Assembly: GCA_026315105.1 (NCBI GenBank)
Contig: CM048750.1
Location: forward strand, 75,072,297-75,136,296
Origin: Locusta migratoria
Lineage: Eukaryota; Arthropoda; Insecta; Orthoptera; Acrididae
DNA length: 64,000 nt
Direction of reading: 5' to 3'
Shown here: positions 1 through 10,189 of the stretch, piece by piece
Layout of the letters: each line of letters opens with the position of its first letter
Numbering within the stretch: position 1 is the first letter of the stretch
Notes under the pieces: model-generated
Seen by the model: only the letters and a program-made list of their open reading frames with translations
Database searches by the model: none
What the model was told of the DNA's origin: nothing
Position numbers and translations under genes: made by a program

Positions 1-65
1 TGGGCAGTGTTGGGCGCTAATGACCACAGTAGTTGTGCGCCCTAAAACCACAAAAAAAAAAAAAA
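1..65 (+). mobile_element. 3' end of a LINE with A-tail
   Basis: The motif GGGCGCTAATGACC followed by CAGTAGTTGTGCGCCC and an A-run matches the 3' end of the LINE fragment that finishes near 37905. The body lies left of the window. The GGGCGC/GCGCCC ends can form a hairpin. Family assignment rests on that internal match only. Confidence 0.55.
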
Positions 66-483
66 TCTCTGACAGCACATAAAGGTAAAACCGCTTTCAA
101 ATACAAGATTTCTTTGAACATAATTTTTTTTAATTACTCTTACCAGAAACATGTATACATACAGGTAAGACTAAATTACTCATGTCCAAAACTTGGTCAA
201 TTCGGATGCGAATTACATTTCTTGAAAGAATCCCATTTTCTGTAGACGGAGCTGGACAATCTTTGGCACTGAAGCAAACGATGGGCAGTCTGGTCTTCTC
301 TACACTCACACTGAACATAATCTTGACAAATTAGCCGTGGATCTGCCAATTCCATATCTCATCTTCGTAGTTGTCCATCGTTCATCATAATAGTAATAAT
401 GTCTTGTCATCACAAGCAGAAGATGTAGACACTCTTTTTTCCCAGCCAAAGGAAACGTAGGTAGGAGTCCTCCATAACTGGTT

Positions 484-659
484 CGCCATGGTGGAGTAGC
501 CGAGCGGTATAAGGCGGCTCGCTGCGGAGCGTGCGGTTGCTCACCGTCGGAGGTTCGAGTCCTTCCTGGGGCATGGGTGTGTGTGTTTGTCCTTGGGTTA
601 GTTTACCTGATGACCACGCAGTTTGGTCCAATAGATTTACAAACATTTGAACATTTGAA
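484..659 (+). mobile_element. tRNA-derived SINE, subfamily A
   Basis: A Pol III A box (GGAGTAGCCGAGCGG) and B box (GGTTCGAGTCC) form a Leu/Ser-type tRNA head. The common tail follows: a CTGATGACC hairpin region, then ACAAACATTTGAACATTTGAA. It is full length. Frames read through the head give the false peptide MPQEGLEPPT. Confidence 0.85.
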
Positions 660-1340
660 TCTGAGGGGTGACTAATTATTTTTCCATTCTTCTATAAATT
701 ATTCTTATCGGAAATGACGAATGTGAATTGTCAGACTAATTGTCTGATAGCTGCCACATTTATATGCTCTGGCCTTCTTTGTTAATATGACGTAGTTTAT
801 GCAAATCTCATTAAAGTCATGTTACTGTAAGGACCTACACGTAAAATATACGGTCAGGCAAAGCTAGTGAAGAACGATACTGTTCACTTTGGTTTAGGTA
901 TCTGGGACAACATTCAAAAGCTTTTCGACTTCAGCATTTACATCGATCCTCATTTGAAGAAACTAGAGCTGCTGGCCACGGCACAAGGAAAAGGAAGATT
1001 ATCGTTTAACGTCCCGTCAACATCGTGGTCATTACAGACGGTAACACCGCACTGGTGTCACCGGGTTATCGGAGCGTTATAGACCTTCTTCCTGCACATC
1101 ATGCAGCTGTCCACGCTGCGAAATGTGATTATTCAAGCTTTTGACACGAGTTCACATCAGTACAAGTGACAGTGTATGTGTTTGGGTGAGTCAGTAACAG
1201 ATTGTGGCTGGATGCTCTTCCTGGTGCCAGAACGGAATTTCTGCACCACACCTGTCTCTATGTGGAGTAAACATTCATGTGTGAGTACTGCGCACCATTT
1301 ATCTATGCATGAATTGCGTGACATCCAATGTTTACTAGCT
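660..1340. other. intronic DNA with a SINE scrap
   Basis: No gene is seen. Bases 1004-1045 (TTTAACGTCCCGTCAACATC onward) match one end of the SINE at 26928-27165. The rest has no recognisable coding or repeat signal. Confidence 0.5.
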
Positions 1341-1889
1341 GGATGTGGTAAAAAGCCCAAAAACCACGACAGTGCTGGCAGGCTCACCAGCCTTCGCCGT
1401 CAATCCATGGAGCGTGTGGATGTGTTAAAAAACCTGAAAACCACGACCATGTTGGCAGGCTCACAAGCCCTCACCGTCAATCTACGAGGCGTGTTGATGT
1501 GATACAAAGCCTAGAAACCACAAACATGCTGGCAGTCACACCAGCCCTCACCTTCAATTCATCTACGAGGTGTGTGAATGTAGTAAAATGCCTAAAAACA
1601 AGACCATGCTGCCAATCTCACCAGACCTCACCATCAATGCATTCACGAGGCGTATGGATGTGGTAAAAACCCTGAAAATCACAACCATTGGCAGTCACAC
1701 CAGCCCTCACCTTCAATTCATCTACGAGGTGTGTGAATGTAGTAAAATGCCTAAAAACAAGACCATGCTGCCAATCTCACCAGACCTCACCATCAATGCA
1801 TTCACGAGGCGTATGGATGTGGTAAAAACCCTGAAAATCACAACCATTGGCAGTCTCACCAGCCCTCACCATCAATTCACGAGGCGTAT
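1341..1889. repeat. tandem array of seven ~75-81 bp units
   Basis: Units begin near 1341, 1418, 1495, 1576, 1656, 1735 and 1815. Each has the layout GGATGTGGTAAAA, ACCACRACCATGCTGGCA, CTCACCAGCCCTCACC, CACGAGGCGTRT. Units 4+5 are nearly identical to 6+7, giving a 159 bp dimeric higher-order period. The 115-residue frame across 1570-1917 only translates the repeat. Confidence 0.9.
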
Positions 1890-3362
1890 TTGGCCCGAGA
1901 CAGCGTCTCACCTCTGATATCCGTTAAGAGGCACGTCAACGCATTTGCTTATCAGAACTGACTGGTTCTATTCGCTTTATTCTAAGGAATTTAATTACAT
2001 TACAATATTAAAATAGTTAAGCTTATTGATAATGTCAGCATTTTGCTTTGAAATAAAGAACAACGCGTTAAGGAGCGACGTCCTGTATTCAGAATTTCGC
2101 TGTAACTTCCCACGTGCTGTACTGAAGCAGCGGGTGGCGGCATTTGTTGCTGGACGCTTCTGTGGCGCCTCCGATGTGCCGAACCGGCGCAGTAGGCACT
2201 GGCCACCCGTGAGTTTCGGCCCATCAGCGGTAGCGACTCATCAGGCGGACGTAAGAGCACGTTCTCGGCTTAATGACGGCTGCGCGTCGGAAGTCAATTA
2301 CTGGGCTCTCGATTCAATTCAACAGAGTCCCCGGCCACCGCGAATGTTCCTTTAATCCCTCTAGCATCGGCAGCGAAGAAGCGGAGTCGTTTCACTTTTA
2401 AATCCACATCACTGCGTAATTTCCCGTTTTCGATTACCTTGGGACCTAATGTGGGTAATGACACAACCGCGTAGAGGTGCAGCGTATTCTGCCTGCTGAG
2501 GACCTACTTATTTTGCGAGACTTCATCAGATACCCAAATAGGAATCTTCCTGCGTCCGGTTGGGAGTCCTGTTTTTCTATTGCAGGTACCACGTTTGAAT
2601 CCGAATTTCCATTTAGAGGCTAGATCACTAAATGAACAACAACAAAGTGTTTCTAATTCATTGATTCAGTGCTTAAGACTTTCTCATATACAGGGCACAA
2701 TTAATAACGTTTTGTCTAGCAATGTTTAGTGTAGCCTGCCTCAAGCGATAGCATTTTCTAACAACAGAATTAGTGGGTTAATTAGAACTGCAATGTGTTT
2801 CGGAAAAGTTAGATAATGTGTTCGACCTCCAGGTATTGAGGCGCTTATGCCGCGATGTTACATAAGGGGCTGTCTAATAAAAACGATACAGATGGGAAAA
2901 AATGTACGGAAACTGTTAATTATTTTAAAAGTAATCGCCGTAATAATTGTTAATAGATTTAACCTACTTTGAGACAATACAGTCAAGGTCATCACGGAGA
3001 AACTTTTACGGTTGCCTACAGTACCAAATAAACGAATATTTATTCATATGCTTCGTATATCGTCTTCTACAGACTCCTGGCTAGGCTTACACACACTCAA
3101 GAAGGCGTAGTATTGGGAGGGGATCTTGGAAAATATGGAATGACTAGTGATTTGTCGTATAACGTAAATTTATCTGAATTTTAACTAAATTTCGTAAGTT
3201 TCGGTTTCGGCCGAAACTAGAAGAACCGAAAATTCGATTACGGTTTCTGTTTCGGCCACAAAATATGTTTCGGTCGAACTTACTGGAAATAATAGCAATA
3301 AAAAGTCGAAAACCGGTTATTTTGAGCAATTTTTACAGCGCGGTTAAACTGGAGATGAAAAG
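1890..3362. other. intronic DNA, no gene recognised
   Basis: Moderately GC-rich around 2080-2380 and AT-rich afterwards. Bases 3195-3275 hold a cluster of TTTCGG/CCGAAA words, probably the end of an old element. No exon-like frame with splice sites is seen. Confidence 0.4.
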
Positions 3363-3839
3363 TGTGGTGTCGCAAATGTACGAAGTGCGCGCTACGTACT
3401 TACGCCGCGCGCCGCCATGCACGCACGGCACGGCGTTCTTCCGACGTCAGCCACGAGCGCCCTCTGCTGCAACTTCGCTCGTGGCCACGACTGCTGCATC
3501 GTTCACTTGGGACTGAGATAGGAACCAGTTAACACTTGGGAATCAGATAGGCACCAGTTAAGACTTGGCTATCGGATAGGCACTAGGAATCATCAGTAGG
3601 CAGGCCTCTATCTAAACTATGTATCAGCATTCTGCAGTCAAGAACTATGTAAAAGTTAAGTATTACCAAGACTCCACGAAATATATATCTTGTTTTAATT
3701 TAGCCTAGTGTTCTAGTTGCTGCTGACCCACTGGCTGGTCACCTCCGTACCTGCACACGCGTGCATCCTATTTTCCTGTGTCGGTCTCTCTCTCCACTCG
3801 GCTACCGACACCTAAGACAAACGGCGGAAGCGAGACACA
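3363..3839 (+). mobile_element. LTR-like sequence followed by a primer-binding-site-like stretch
   Basis: It starts TGTGGTGTCGC and ends GCGAGACACA, imperfect inverted termini of the TG...CA type. The next bases, AAAGTGGCGACGAGGCTGGG, look like a tRNA primer-binding site of a gypsy-type LTR retrotransposon. Three roughly 30 bp tandem units (3504-3594, CACTTGGGA..AGATAGG..CCAGTTAA) lie in the presumed U3. No gag/pol follows; a 20-odd-base A-run starts at 3865. It is probably a solo or truncated LTR. Confidence 0.55.
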
Positions 3840-3864
3840 AAAGTGGCGACGAGGCTGGGATACA

Positions 3865-3975
3865 AAAAAAAAAAAAAAAAAAAAAAACCGGTATAACCTA
3901 AAACCGGTTGTTTCAGCAATAACCGCCATCCCTACCCCTAACCCAACCGAACAACTCAACCCCCCCCCCCCCCCA
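3865..3975. repeat. poly-A and poly-C runs
   Basis: A-run at about 3865-3886 and C-run at about 3961-3974, separated by ACCGGT-containing sequence that echoes the left flank of the LTR (AAACCGGTTATTTTGAGC near 3310). Confidence 0.8.
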
Positions 3976-4029
3976 ACGAAGAACTTAGCAGTGAACGAGT
4001 TAATTACAAGAAAGAACTCAGCAGTGTAG

Positions 4030-4846
4030 CGTGGCTACATGAAACGACCCTGGCAGGGACAGCTACATCGCTCCTCACACCGCGGCCGCCAGCGGCAGCC
4101 ATTGTACAGTTGCGGTCCTGCGCCTCGCACTCGGCGCGGCGTCCACCCAGCCGAGTGCGAAGCTGCTGCGCCGACCCGTCCCGCAGAGTCGGAGGAGCTG
4201 CGAGCATGAGGAAGTCTCGGGCCGCGCCTCTTAATGGCTGCGCCGAGAGACAATAGGCGCCGCGGCGAGTTACAGCCCATTGTGGCCGCCGTAACGAGAC
4301 AGCTGTCCGGCCGGCAGCCGGCAGCTGCACACACGCCGGCCTTCCACCTGCGGCCGCTGGCGCTCTCGTTACGGCCCGGGTGTCCGCCGCGCCATCGCCG
4401 CTCCCAGGCCGTAACAACGCCCGCAATCGCCGGCCGACACCGCGTCACGTCCGCCGACCCCGCCGTCTTGTTACTCCGTCACCGATGCGCGCGGCATCGG
4501 CAATATCGAGTGCCCGACACGGGCCCGTCACTCGACATCTCTCCCGGCCCGCGGTAACAATACACTCGTCCAGCACCGGACGCGGACTCGGCAGACGTCA
4601 GCGTAGTACCCGACATCACCGATGTTGGGCAGACTGCTCGCGGCACAATAGCTCGACCGCGTTGCCGGGCCCAATTACGACACAACAGCCCGAGTCCGCG
4701 CGGACACGGACACTAGTTGCGCAGTCAGCTAACTGGCCACTCGGCGCTGGTGACGTTGCTTGTCATCTAAATTGCTTCCGCGGACACCGTCTTGCACACT
4801 CATTGGGAAATAACGACGATTGTCGTCGACCTGTTCCTGTGCTGTA
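4030..4846. promoter_or_regulatory. CpG-rich block in the AP-2 intron, possible regulatory region
   Basis: Strongly GC- and CpG-rich compared with both flanks, with open frames on both strands that follow from composition rather than coding. It contains two perfect GCCNNNGGC words (4088-4096 and 4353-4361), the AP-2 consensus palindrome, and several ACAAT/ATTGT words. There is no TATA box, clear initiator or splice donor that would prove an alternative first exon. Confidence 0.35.
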
Positions 4847-5085
4847 AGGTAAAAAGAAAAGGTAAAGCAGTCAACAATCCGAAGATTGGTTTGAGCAGCA
4901 CAGTGCTTTACTAGGCATGGTCGTGTTTGGAGGTGGTATGCCGTTGCCTTCCTCCGACCTTCGAACTGACTTACCCAGCCAGTTATAGGGGGACCTACAG
5001 TTTAACGTAGGTTCCGAACCACGGTGCAACTCGGTATTTTTCGCATGAGCAATACTGCCAGAGGTGCAAGAAGTGGAAAGTGACA
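4847..5085 (-). mobile_element. SINE family C, minus-strand copy
   Basis: The reverse complement of the element at 19775-20055. Shared blocks are GGTAAAGCAGTCAACAATCC, TTTACTAGGCATGGTC, CCTTCCTCCGACCTTCGAAC and ACCACGGTGC. The tRNA-like head is mostly missing at the right end. Confidence 0.7.
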
Positions 5086-5314
5086 GATAAAAGAACTAGG
5101 ACCTGTGTTGTAACAACACTAAAATTCCTACTTGTCTTCAAAGAGCGACATTTTTTACTTAGGTTTTACTGTGACTATTGTTGATATCGAATGAAACAAC
5201 AAGTCTTATCAGCCACGATTTCTGGAAATGTATGGACTAAGAGACGCGGAGAAGGAGAGGGAGGATATGAGCAAAGAGAGGGGATAGGAGGAGATTGAAG
5301 GAGGACGACACCCA

Positions 5315-5406
5315 CGCGCATGCCCCCAAGGGACGACTTGAACCTCCGACGGGGGGGGCTCCGCTTCAAAGCGCCTTAGAGTGCTCGGCCACTCCACTAC
5401 GGCGGA
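5315..5406 (-). mobile_element. SINE head fragment
   Basis: On the minus strand this reads GGAGTGGCCGAGCACTCTAAGGCGC then GGAGGTTCAAGTCGTCC, a degenerate tRNA-like head with A and B boxes. No tail is visible. Confidence 0.6.
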
Positions 5407-5511
5407 GAGAGAGAGAGAGAGAGGGGGGGGTGGATAAAAGGGTGGGAGGAAGAGACCACGGTGATAGATGAGACGAAATGACCAGAGGCGGGGGAGGGGG
5501 GAAGGGTCAAT

Positions 5512-5699
5512 TGTTTGTAGAGCTTATGGGACTTAACTAAGGGGTCATCAGTTCCTAAACTTACAAACTACTTATGAACTAGCTTATACTAAAGACGGCA
5601 CAAACAGCTATGCCCGAGGAGGGATTCGAACCCCCGACTGCTGCGGCCGTGCAGAACGTAACTGGAGCGCTGCAGACCACTCGGCCACTGCAGCCGGCG
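5512..5699 (-). mobile_element. tRNA-derived SINE
   Basis: A full minus-strand copy: the tail (AGCTTATGGGACTTAAC, GGTCATCAG) is on the left and the head (GGGATTCGAACCCCCGAC, CTCGGCCACTGCAGCC) on the right. Confidence 0.8.
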
Positions 5700-5964
5700 G
5701 GGAGGAGGAGACTCACAGAAATATAAAGGAAGTATAAGTGGCACCTTAACATGAACATGCGTGCATGCTTGTGTGCATGCGTGTGTGTGCGCCTCCATGT
5801 GACCGTATAATAACACCTGGAGACAAGGGAGGAATACTCATCAAGAGATAAATATTGTTAAGTATCCACAGACAAACGATGGGCAACATCTGGAAATACA
5901 TGAATTACCTAGAGCCGATAAGGTATTTATCTGGATATAGCAAAGGATAAGTACCGAGAATTAG

Positions 5965-6365
5965 CCACGCGTATTGTAGCGCCGTGTTACGGTGCGCGCG
6001 GCGGTCCGCCGTCGGGGATGGGTGTTTTTGGGCATGGCCTCGGGCATGGATGTTTGTGTCGTCTTTAGTATAAGGTAGTTCATAAGTAGTTTGTAAGTTT
6101 AGGGACTGATGACCGCCGCGGTGGAGTAGCCGAGCGGTCTAAAGCGTCTCGCTGCGGAGCGCGCGGTTGCTCGCCGTGGAGGTTCGAGTCCTCCCTGGGG
6201 CATGGGTGTGTGTTTGTCCTTAGATTAGTTTACCTAGGTTTAAATAGTTTGTAAGCTACGGACTGATGACCACGCAGTTTGGTCCGATAGATTTACAAAC
6301 ATTTGAACATTTTGAACATTTGACTGATGACCCACAGCTGTCCCTTAAACTCTACAAACATTTGA
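5965..6365 (+). mobile_element. outer SINE split by a younger SINE
   Basis: The left part ends in ...AGTTTGTAAGTTTAGGGACTGATGACC (6114) and the right part resumes at 6322 with GACTGATGACCCACAGC...ACAAACATTTGA. The head is degenerate. The split is caused by the insertion at 6115-6321. Confidence 0.75.
6115..6321 (+). mobile_element. SINE subfamily A nested inside another SINE
   Basis: An intact head (GGAGTAGCCGAGCGGTCTAA, GGTTCGAGTCC) and tail, flanked by a perfect 11 bp target-site duplication GACTGATGACC at 6104-6114 and 6322-6332. The target lies in the tail of the older copy. Confidence 0.9.
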
Positions 6366-6435
6366 CGTACCGAGAGATTGAGATTAAGTACTCAGAGATT
6401 CATTGTGTTAAATAGCAAGAGATAGTTCCTAAATG

Positions 6436-6610
6436 TGGATGAAATTAAATACCCAGAGGGATGAGACTAAGTGCACATATATGCAGTTAGGTACCCAGAG
6501 TGATGAGGCTAAGTGCACATAGATGTGGCTAAGTAACCGGAGATAGGTGTGGCTAAGTACCCAGAGGTAGGTGTAGCTAAGTACCCAGAGGTAGATCAGG
6601 CTAAGTGCCA
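6436..6610. repeat. degenerate ~24 bp minisatellite
   Basis: Repeated GGCTAAGTACCCAGAGGTAGG-like units, seven or so, degrading toward the left. A frame reading the minus strand gives a false Leu/Tyr-rich peptide. Confidence 0.75.
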
Positions 6611-6863
6611 GATAAATATGAAGCACAAAGAAATTCCGTGCCCTGATTGCAGTGTTACCAGCTACTGTAAGCCATCTCTTCCAATGGACTGCACTTTAAG
6701 GCGTAGCTGCAGTGAAAACAAAACACCTCTCATTACAGTCCTTGTGCAGAGCGGTGCTGATGAGGTCACCCAGCGTTATAACCGAGCTACGGAATTGATA
6801 AAATTTCGCCCCGGCGCCGGCGCCTGGTCTACATTTCAGCAGTGGCGTCCGATCGCTGTGAAT

Positions 6864-7190
6864 TAACGCGCGCGCGCCCTCCGCCGCCGCCGCCGCCCCT
6901 GCCCTGCTAATAGCCGCCCCCGCCGCCTATTTGGGCACGTAGCGCCGCCGCCAGCTCTCATTATACGCGAGGCGCAGGCGCGCCTAACGAGCGCTTCTTG
7001 TTAAAACTGGAGGCGAAGTGCCGCCAAGCCGCGCCAAGCCGAGCGTCTTGGTCGCTCTCCGCCGCTGCCGACCGATCGCCCCGCCGCCGCGCCGCTCCAT
7101 GCAGCATCTTCTTTGCCGCTGCGCCGAGCTTTGCCCAAATGTAGTCCGCCTCCGTAGCTCAGCGCGCCGGGCGCCGTGGCTCAGCGCGCC
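6864..7190. promoter_or_regulatory. second CpG-rich block
   Basis: Very CpG- and GCC-rich (CGCGCGCGCC, CCGCCGCCGCC), about 2 kb upstream of the first visible AP-2 exon. It could be an intronic enhancer or alternative promoter, but no start signal or donor can be shown. Confidence 0.3.
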
Positions 7191-7265
7191 CGGTCAGAGG
7201 GCTGAACGCCCTCTGTAATAAAAAAAGTTGAGCCAAGAACAAATCGAATAAAAACGAACAAACTT
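7150..7265 (+). mobile_element. SINE-like repeat family F
   Basis: GTAGCTCAGCGCGCC, then the hairpin AGAGGGCTGAACGCCCTCT followed by GTAATAAAAAAAGTTGAGCC. The inverted counterpart is at 12797-12905. GTAGCTCAG resembles a tRNA A box. Confidence 0.5.
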
Positions 7266-7291
7266 GATCAACGTCCGCAACCAACAGAAAT

Positions 7292-7298
<7 letters not shown>

Positions 7299-7323
<25 letters not shown>

Positions 7324-7526
7324 AAAAGGTAGCGTCGCTGACTACCACGCAGGAGGCCCGGGTTCGATTCCAGGCAGGGGACTGGGTGTTGTGTGTTGTC
7401 CTAATCATCATCATCTCATCAGCATTGGCACGTAAGTCGCCAAATAAAAAGACTTGCCGTAAGGCGGCCGAACAAACCCGCAAGGGTTCTCCCCGCCAAG
7501 AAAGCCATACGCTCATTTCCATTTGC
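7299..7526 (+). mobile_element. SINE family D
   Basis: After an A-run, GGTAGCGTCGCTGACTACC and CCCGGGTTCGATTCC (a tRNA-like B box), then GGACTGGGTGTTGTGTG, ATCATCATCATC, AAAAGACTTGC, AACCCGCAAGGG and GCCATACGCTCATTTCC. A second, shorter copy of the head is at 21955-22030. Confidence 0.65.
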
Positions 7527-7640
7527 CGAAATGTATCGCTCAGACACTCTACTTTTTCCTCACTTCCGAATTATTAGACTCTTATTCCAATTGCGGTTAC
7601 ATATACATTCATACTCCGCAACCCAGGTGACGGGTTGTGG

Positions 7641-7838
7641 CGGCGCCGCGGAGGAATCGCCGTGCGCACTAAGGCGCCTTGCTGCGGTACGCGCGGTCGT
7701 TCGCCGTCGGAGGTTCGAGTCCACTCTCGGGCGTGGATACATCCCCTGGTTCTTAGGATAAGTTAGTTTATGTAGTTTGTAAGTTTAGGGACCGATGACT
7801 ACTGCAGTTAGGTTCCATAACTTTACAAACATTTGAAC
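7641..7838 (+). mobile_element. tRNA-derived SINE
   Basis: A diverged head (GGCGGCGCCGCGGAGGAATC, GGAGGTTCGAGTCC) and the common tail GTTTGTAAGTTTAGGGACCGATGAC...TTTACAAACATTTGAAC. Confidence 0.8.
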
Positions 7839-8028
7839 ACTGTGGTGTGTGTTGGAGGGTACTTTGCGTACCATTCATTGTCACTTCCTCGTACTCCAGT
7901 CGCTTATGGTTCGCGGGGAAAATGATTTCCTGTATGGCTTTTTTGGGGCCTAATCTCATCATATCCCAATTCACCCCTGAAAGAGGCAATTACTTCAATA
8001 AATTAGTCTTATAAGTATATTAATGATA

Positions 8029-8044
8029 TATATATATATATATA

Positions 8045-8077
<33 letters not shown>
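8029..8077. repeat. (TA)n(GT)n microsatellite
   Basis: About nine TA units run directly into about fifteen GT units. Confidence 0.95.
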
Positions 8078-8078
<1 letters not shown>

Positions 8079-8942
8079 GACATTATTTTTAATGCTGTAA
8101 TACTCTTAAGTTAAATTTTCAATGATTTTAGAAGCAAGATTTATGCAATTATATGCACCCATTTTCATCCTACAACACTACGTATACTGAAAAACAAGGC
8201 TTTTTTTAAGGACTAAATTTTGTAGTACCAACTGTTGTACTAAATCAACTGATCGTTCAATAACCACATCGCAAAATAACAACTACTACTTTCAGTTATA
8301 CAGTGGGATACAAGTAACCCACAATTTCCGTGTTCTTTGAAGTTCGCAAACTGCTACGCAGTGCGACACTCGCTTCTTAATATTTTTATAGAGATCTTCC
8401 GCAGGTGGCAGTAATTGTGCATGATGAAATGATTGGACACTCAGGTGTCGTATACATGTTCTTTCCATTGAGAAAAAACGCTTCCGAACCATCTTAGACA
8501 CCGTAGAAGTTATGTACAGATTTGTAGCCATAGGGTCCGAAAGGATTAACGCTCTTCAAAGCTGTGGAGGCGGCGAGTGAAGAGCTTTTATACTTTAGCT
8601 TTTTTGGTATGAAAATAAAAATGATCTGTTACTTACTTAACAACAACATTAACTTCAAATGTTCTGTTTTATTAAAACAAAATTAAATGCAGTGATCAGT
8701 TTCAGAATGAATGACTGTGTCAGCACCAAAGAAATACCAAGGACATTATGACGTCCCCTTCACACAACAAGTCCGTCTTCACCCCATTCTGCAATGTCTC
8801 GCGATATCAGTAGTTAGTGATAGATACGACGTATGGTAACCACTTGCCATGCAACAAAACGACTACTGTGTGTGAATGAGTGTCATTTCGTTTTTACATA
8901 GAGAGAGATTTTGAGGTAAATTTAAAGAAAAATTACATATGT
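8078..8942. other. AT-rich intronic DNA, no gene recognised
   Basis: No exon, tRNA or known repeat is seen. The 79-residue minus frame at 8292-8531 resembles no family I know. Confidence 0.4.
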
Positions 8943-9115
8943 TGCCGGCCGCGGTGGCTGAGGAGACTGAGGCGCTCCAGTCAGGGTCTGCACGGCCACT
9001 ACGGTCGGGGGTTCGAATCCCCCCTCGGCCATGCATATTTGTGCCGTCCTTAGTTGTAAGTAGTTCATAAGTAGTTTGTAAGTTTAGGGACTGATGACCC
9101 CGTAGTTATATGTCA
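8943..9115 (+). mobile_element. SINE subfamily B just upstream of an AP-2 exon
   Basis: Head GCCGGCCGCGGTGGCTGAGG...GGGGGTTCGAATCCCCCC and tail TTTGTAAGTTTAGGGACTGATGACCCCG. It ends roughly 100 bp before the splice acceptor at 9219, close to where the branch point should lie. Confidence 0.85.
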
Positions 9116-9219
9116 CTGAGACGTTAGATCTTTAACAGTTATGTTTTTCGTGAGGAATACAAATTTCGTGGTAGTTTTGTTGCATCGTCAGACACTAAAG
9201 CTCATGTTTCACTTTGCAG

Positions 9220-9338
9220 AGCCAAGTCGAAGAACGGCGGCCGGCTGCTACGGGAGAAGCTGGAGAAGATCGGGCTGAACCTGCCGGCGGGCCGCCGGAA
9301 AGCGGCCAACGTCACGCTGCTCACCTCCCTGGTCGAAG
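9220..9338 (+). CDS. TfAP-2: transcription factor AP-2, exon of the DNA-binding domain (first visible)
   Basis: AP-2 is a sequence-specific nuclear transcription factor that binds GCCNNNGGC-type sites as a dimer. This exon supplies the N-terminal part of its conserved C-terminal domain: AKSKNGGRLLREKLEKIG, then LNLPAGRRKAANVTLLTSL. It is nearly identical to animal AP-2 proteins, from the basic region into the first part of the helix-span-helix. The acceptor is TTTCACTTTGCAG/A and the donor GAAG/GTGAGT. The exon is 119 nt, starts with the third base of a codon (phase 2) and ends with one base of a Gly codon (phase 1). The first base completes a codon whose other bases lie in an upstream exon outside the window, so the start codon and activation domain are not seen. 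Insects are known for a single AP-2 gene acting in appendage and nervous system development. Confidence 0.95.
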
Positions 9339-9394
9339 GTGAGTACGCTTGCAGCAGGTAGCTGAGCGGTATGTAGCGCGTGTTGTATGTGCTG

Positions 9395-9600
9395 TCTGTT
9401 CGACGAGACTTCACAATACTGGGTGGGCTACGGCAGCGAGATGGACTATCACCTGTTCTTTTCAATCTCGCATTAGGGAAGGTAATGCGAGAGATGGCCT
9501 CTAATGAACTCGGAGCAGTGCAGACTGGGGTTGTGAATATCAAGTACCTCGGATACGACTGTTTGGGTCGCAAGAAGAATTAGGAGAAACTAGAGGACCC
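9395..9600 (+). mobile_element. LINE reverse transcriptase fragment (RTE/jockey-like)
   Basis: The frame reads GLRQRDGLSPVLFNLALGKV, the LxQGDxLSPxLFNxxLE motif block of non-LTR reverse transcriptases, and soon ends. It is probably the left half of the element whose C-terminal part is at 10190-10620. Confidence 0.65.
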
Positions 9601-9795
9601 GTACGAATACTTCCCAGTGTTAGTGGAAGGACACAAAAGTTGGGAAGAAAATGGAAGTAAAGTTGAATGTTCACACATAGCTATCTTCAGAATCAATCAA
9701 TACAAGTTTTTAAAAGCGCAAATGAAAGAGCTTGATCCGCTGAGTGTTGTCAGGTCAAAAAGTACTGAGCACCTTAATTAGCACGAAAGATATTC

Positions 9796-9980
9796 TACAA
9801 CTACATGGGATACTCTGCAAATCATATATATCATTATATTTCCCACGTCATTATCCACGTATTATTTTCAGTTTAGGTCTCAAGTAATAGTAATTCTTAG
9901 GTATTTTGTGGAGTTTACGGCCTTCACTTTTGATTGATTTATCTTGTACACGAAGTTTAACGGATTTCTTTTGAATATTG
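9796..9980 (-). mobile_element. CR1/L2-like LINE 3' fragment with internal deletion
   Basis: The left end matches the LINE 3' tail (CTACATGGGATACTCTGCAA). The rest matches 28735-28870 (TTAGGTCT.AAGTAATAGTAATTC, TTTTGTGGAGTTTACGGCC). The several hundred bases between these in the longer copy are missing. Confidence 0.7.
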
Positions 9981-10189
9981 AAAACAAATCGATTAAAATA
10001 TTCAGTGCGAGGACAGAAGGATACCGCGTTTTAATAAAAATAAAGGATGGAGAGACTTAGGTTAAATCTGATACTTGATGACAAATCTGCGAATGAATGC
10101 CTTTTGTTTAAAGCAAAAATGAAGGAAATCGGCCGGGTAGTTTGGTCTGGCCAAAATACTTTAGATATCGTAGATTCTTTTAATATATA

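Noticed and set aside
1341..1889. Possible CRISPR-like array
   Set aside because: The whole 75-81 bp unit repeats with no unique spacers, in an animal genome: a tandem repeat.
1570..1917. 115-residue frame with an internal peptide repeat
   Set aside because: It is the translation of the 159 bp tandem repeat; other units of the array have stops and indels.
4004..4847. Overlapping 107-155 residue frames on both strands
   Set aside because: Open because the block is GC-rich. Ala/Arg/Pro composition, no domain, frames open on both strands at once.
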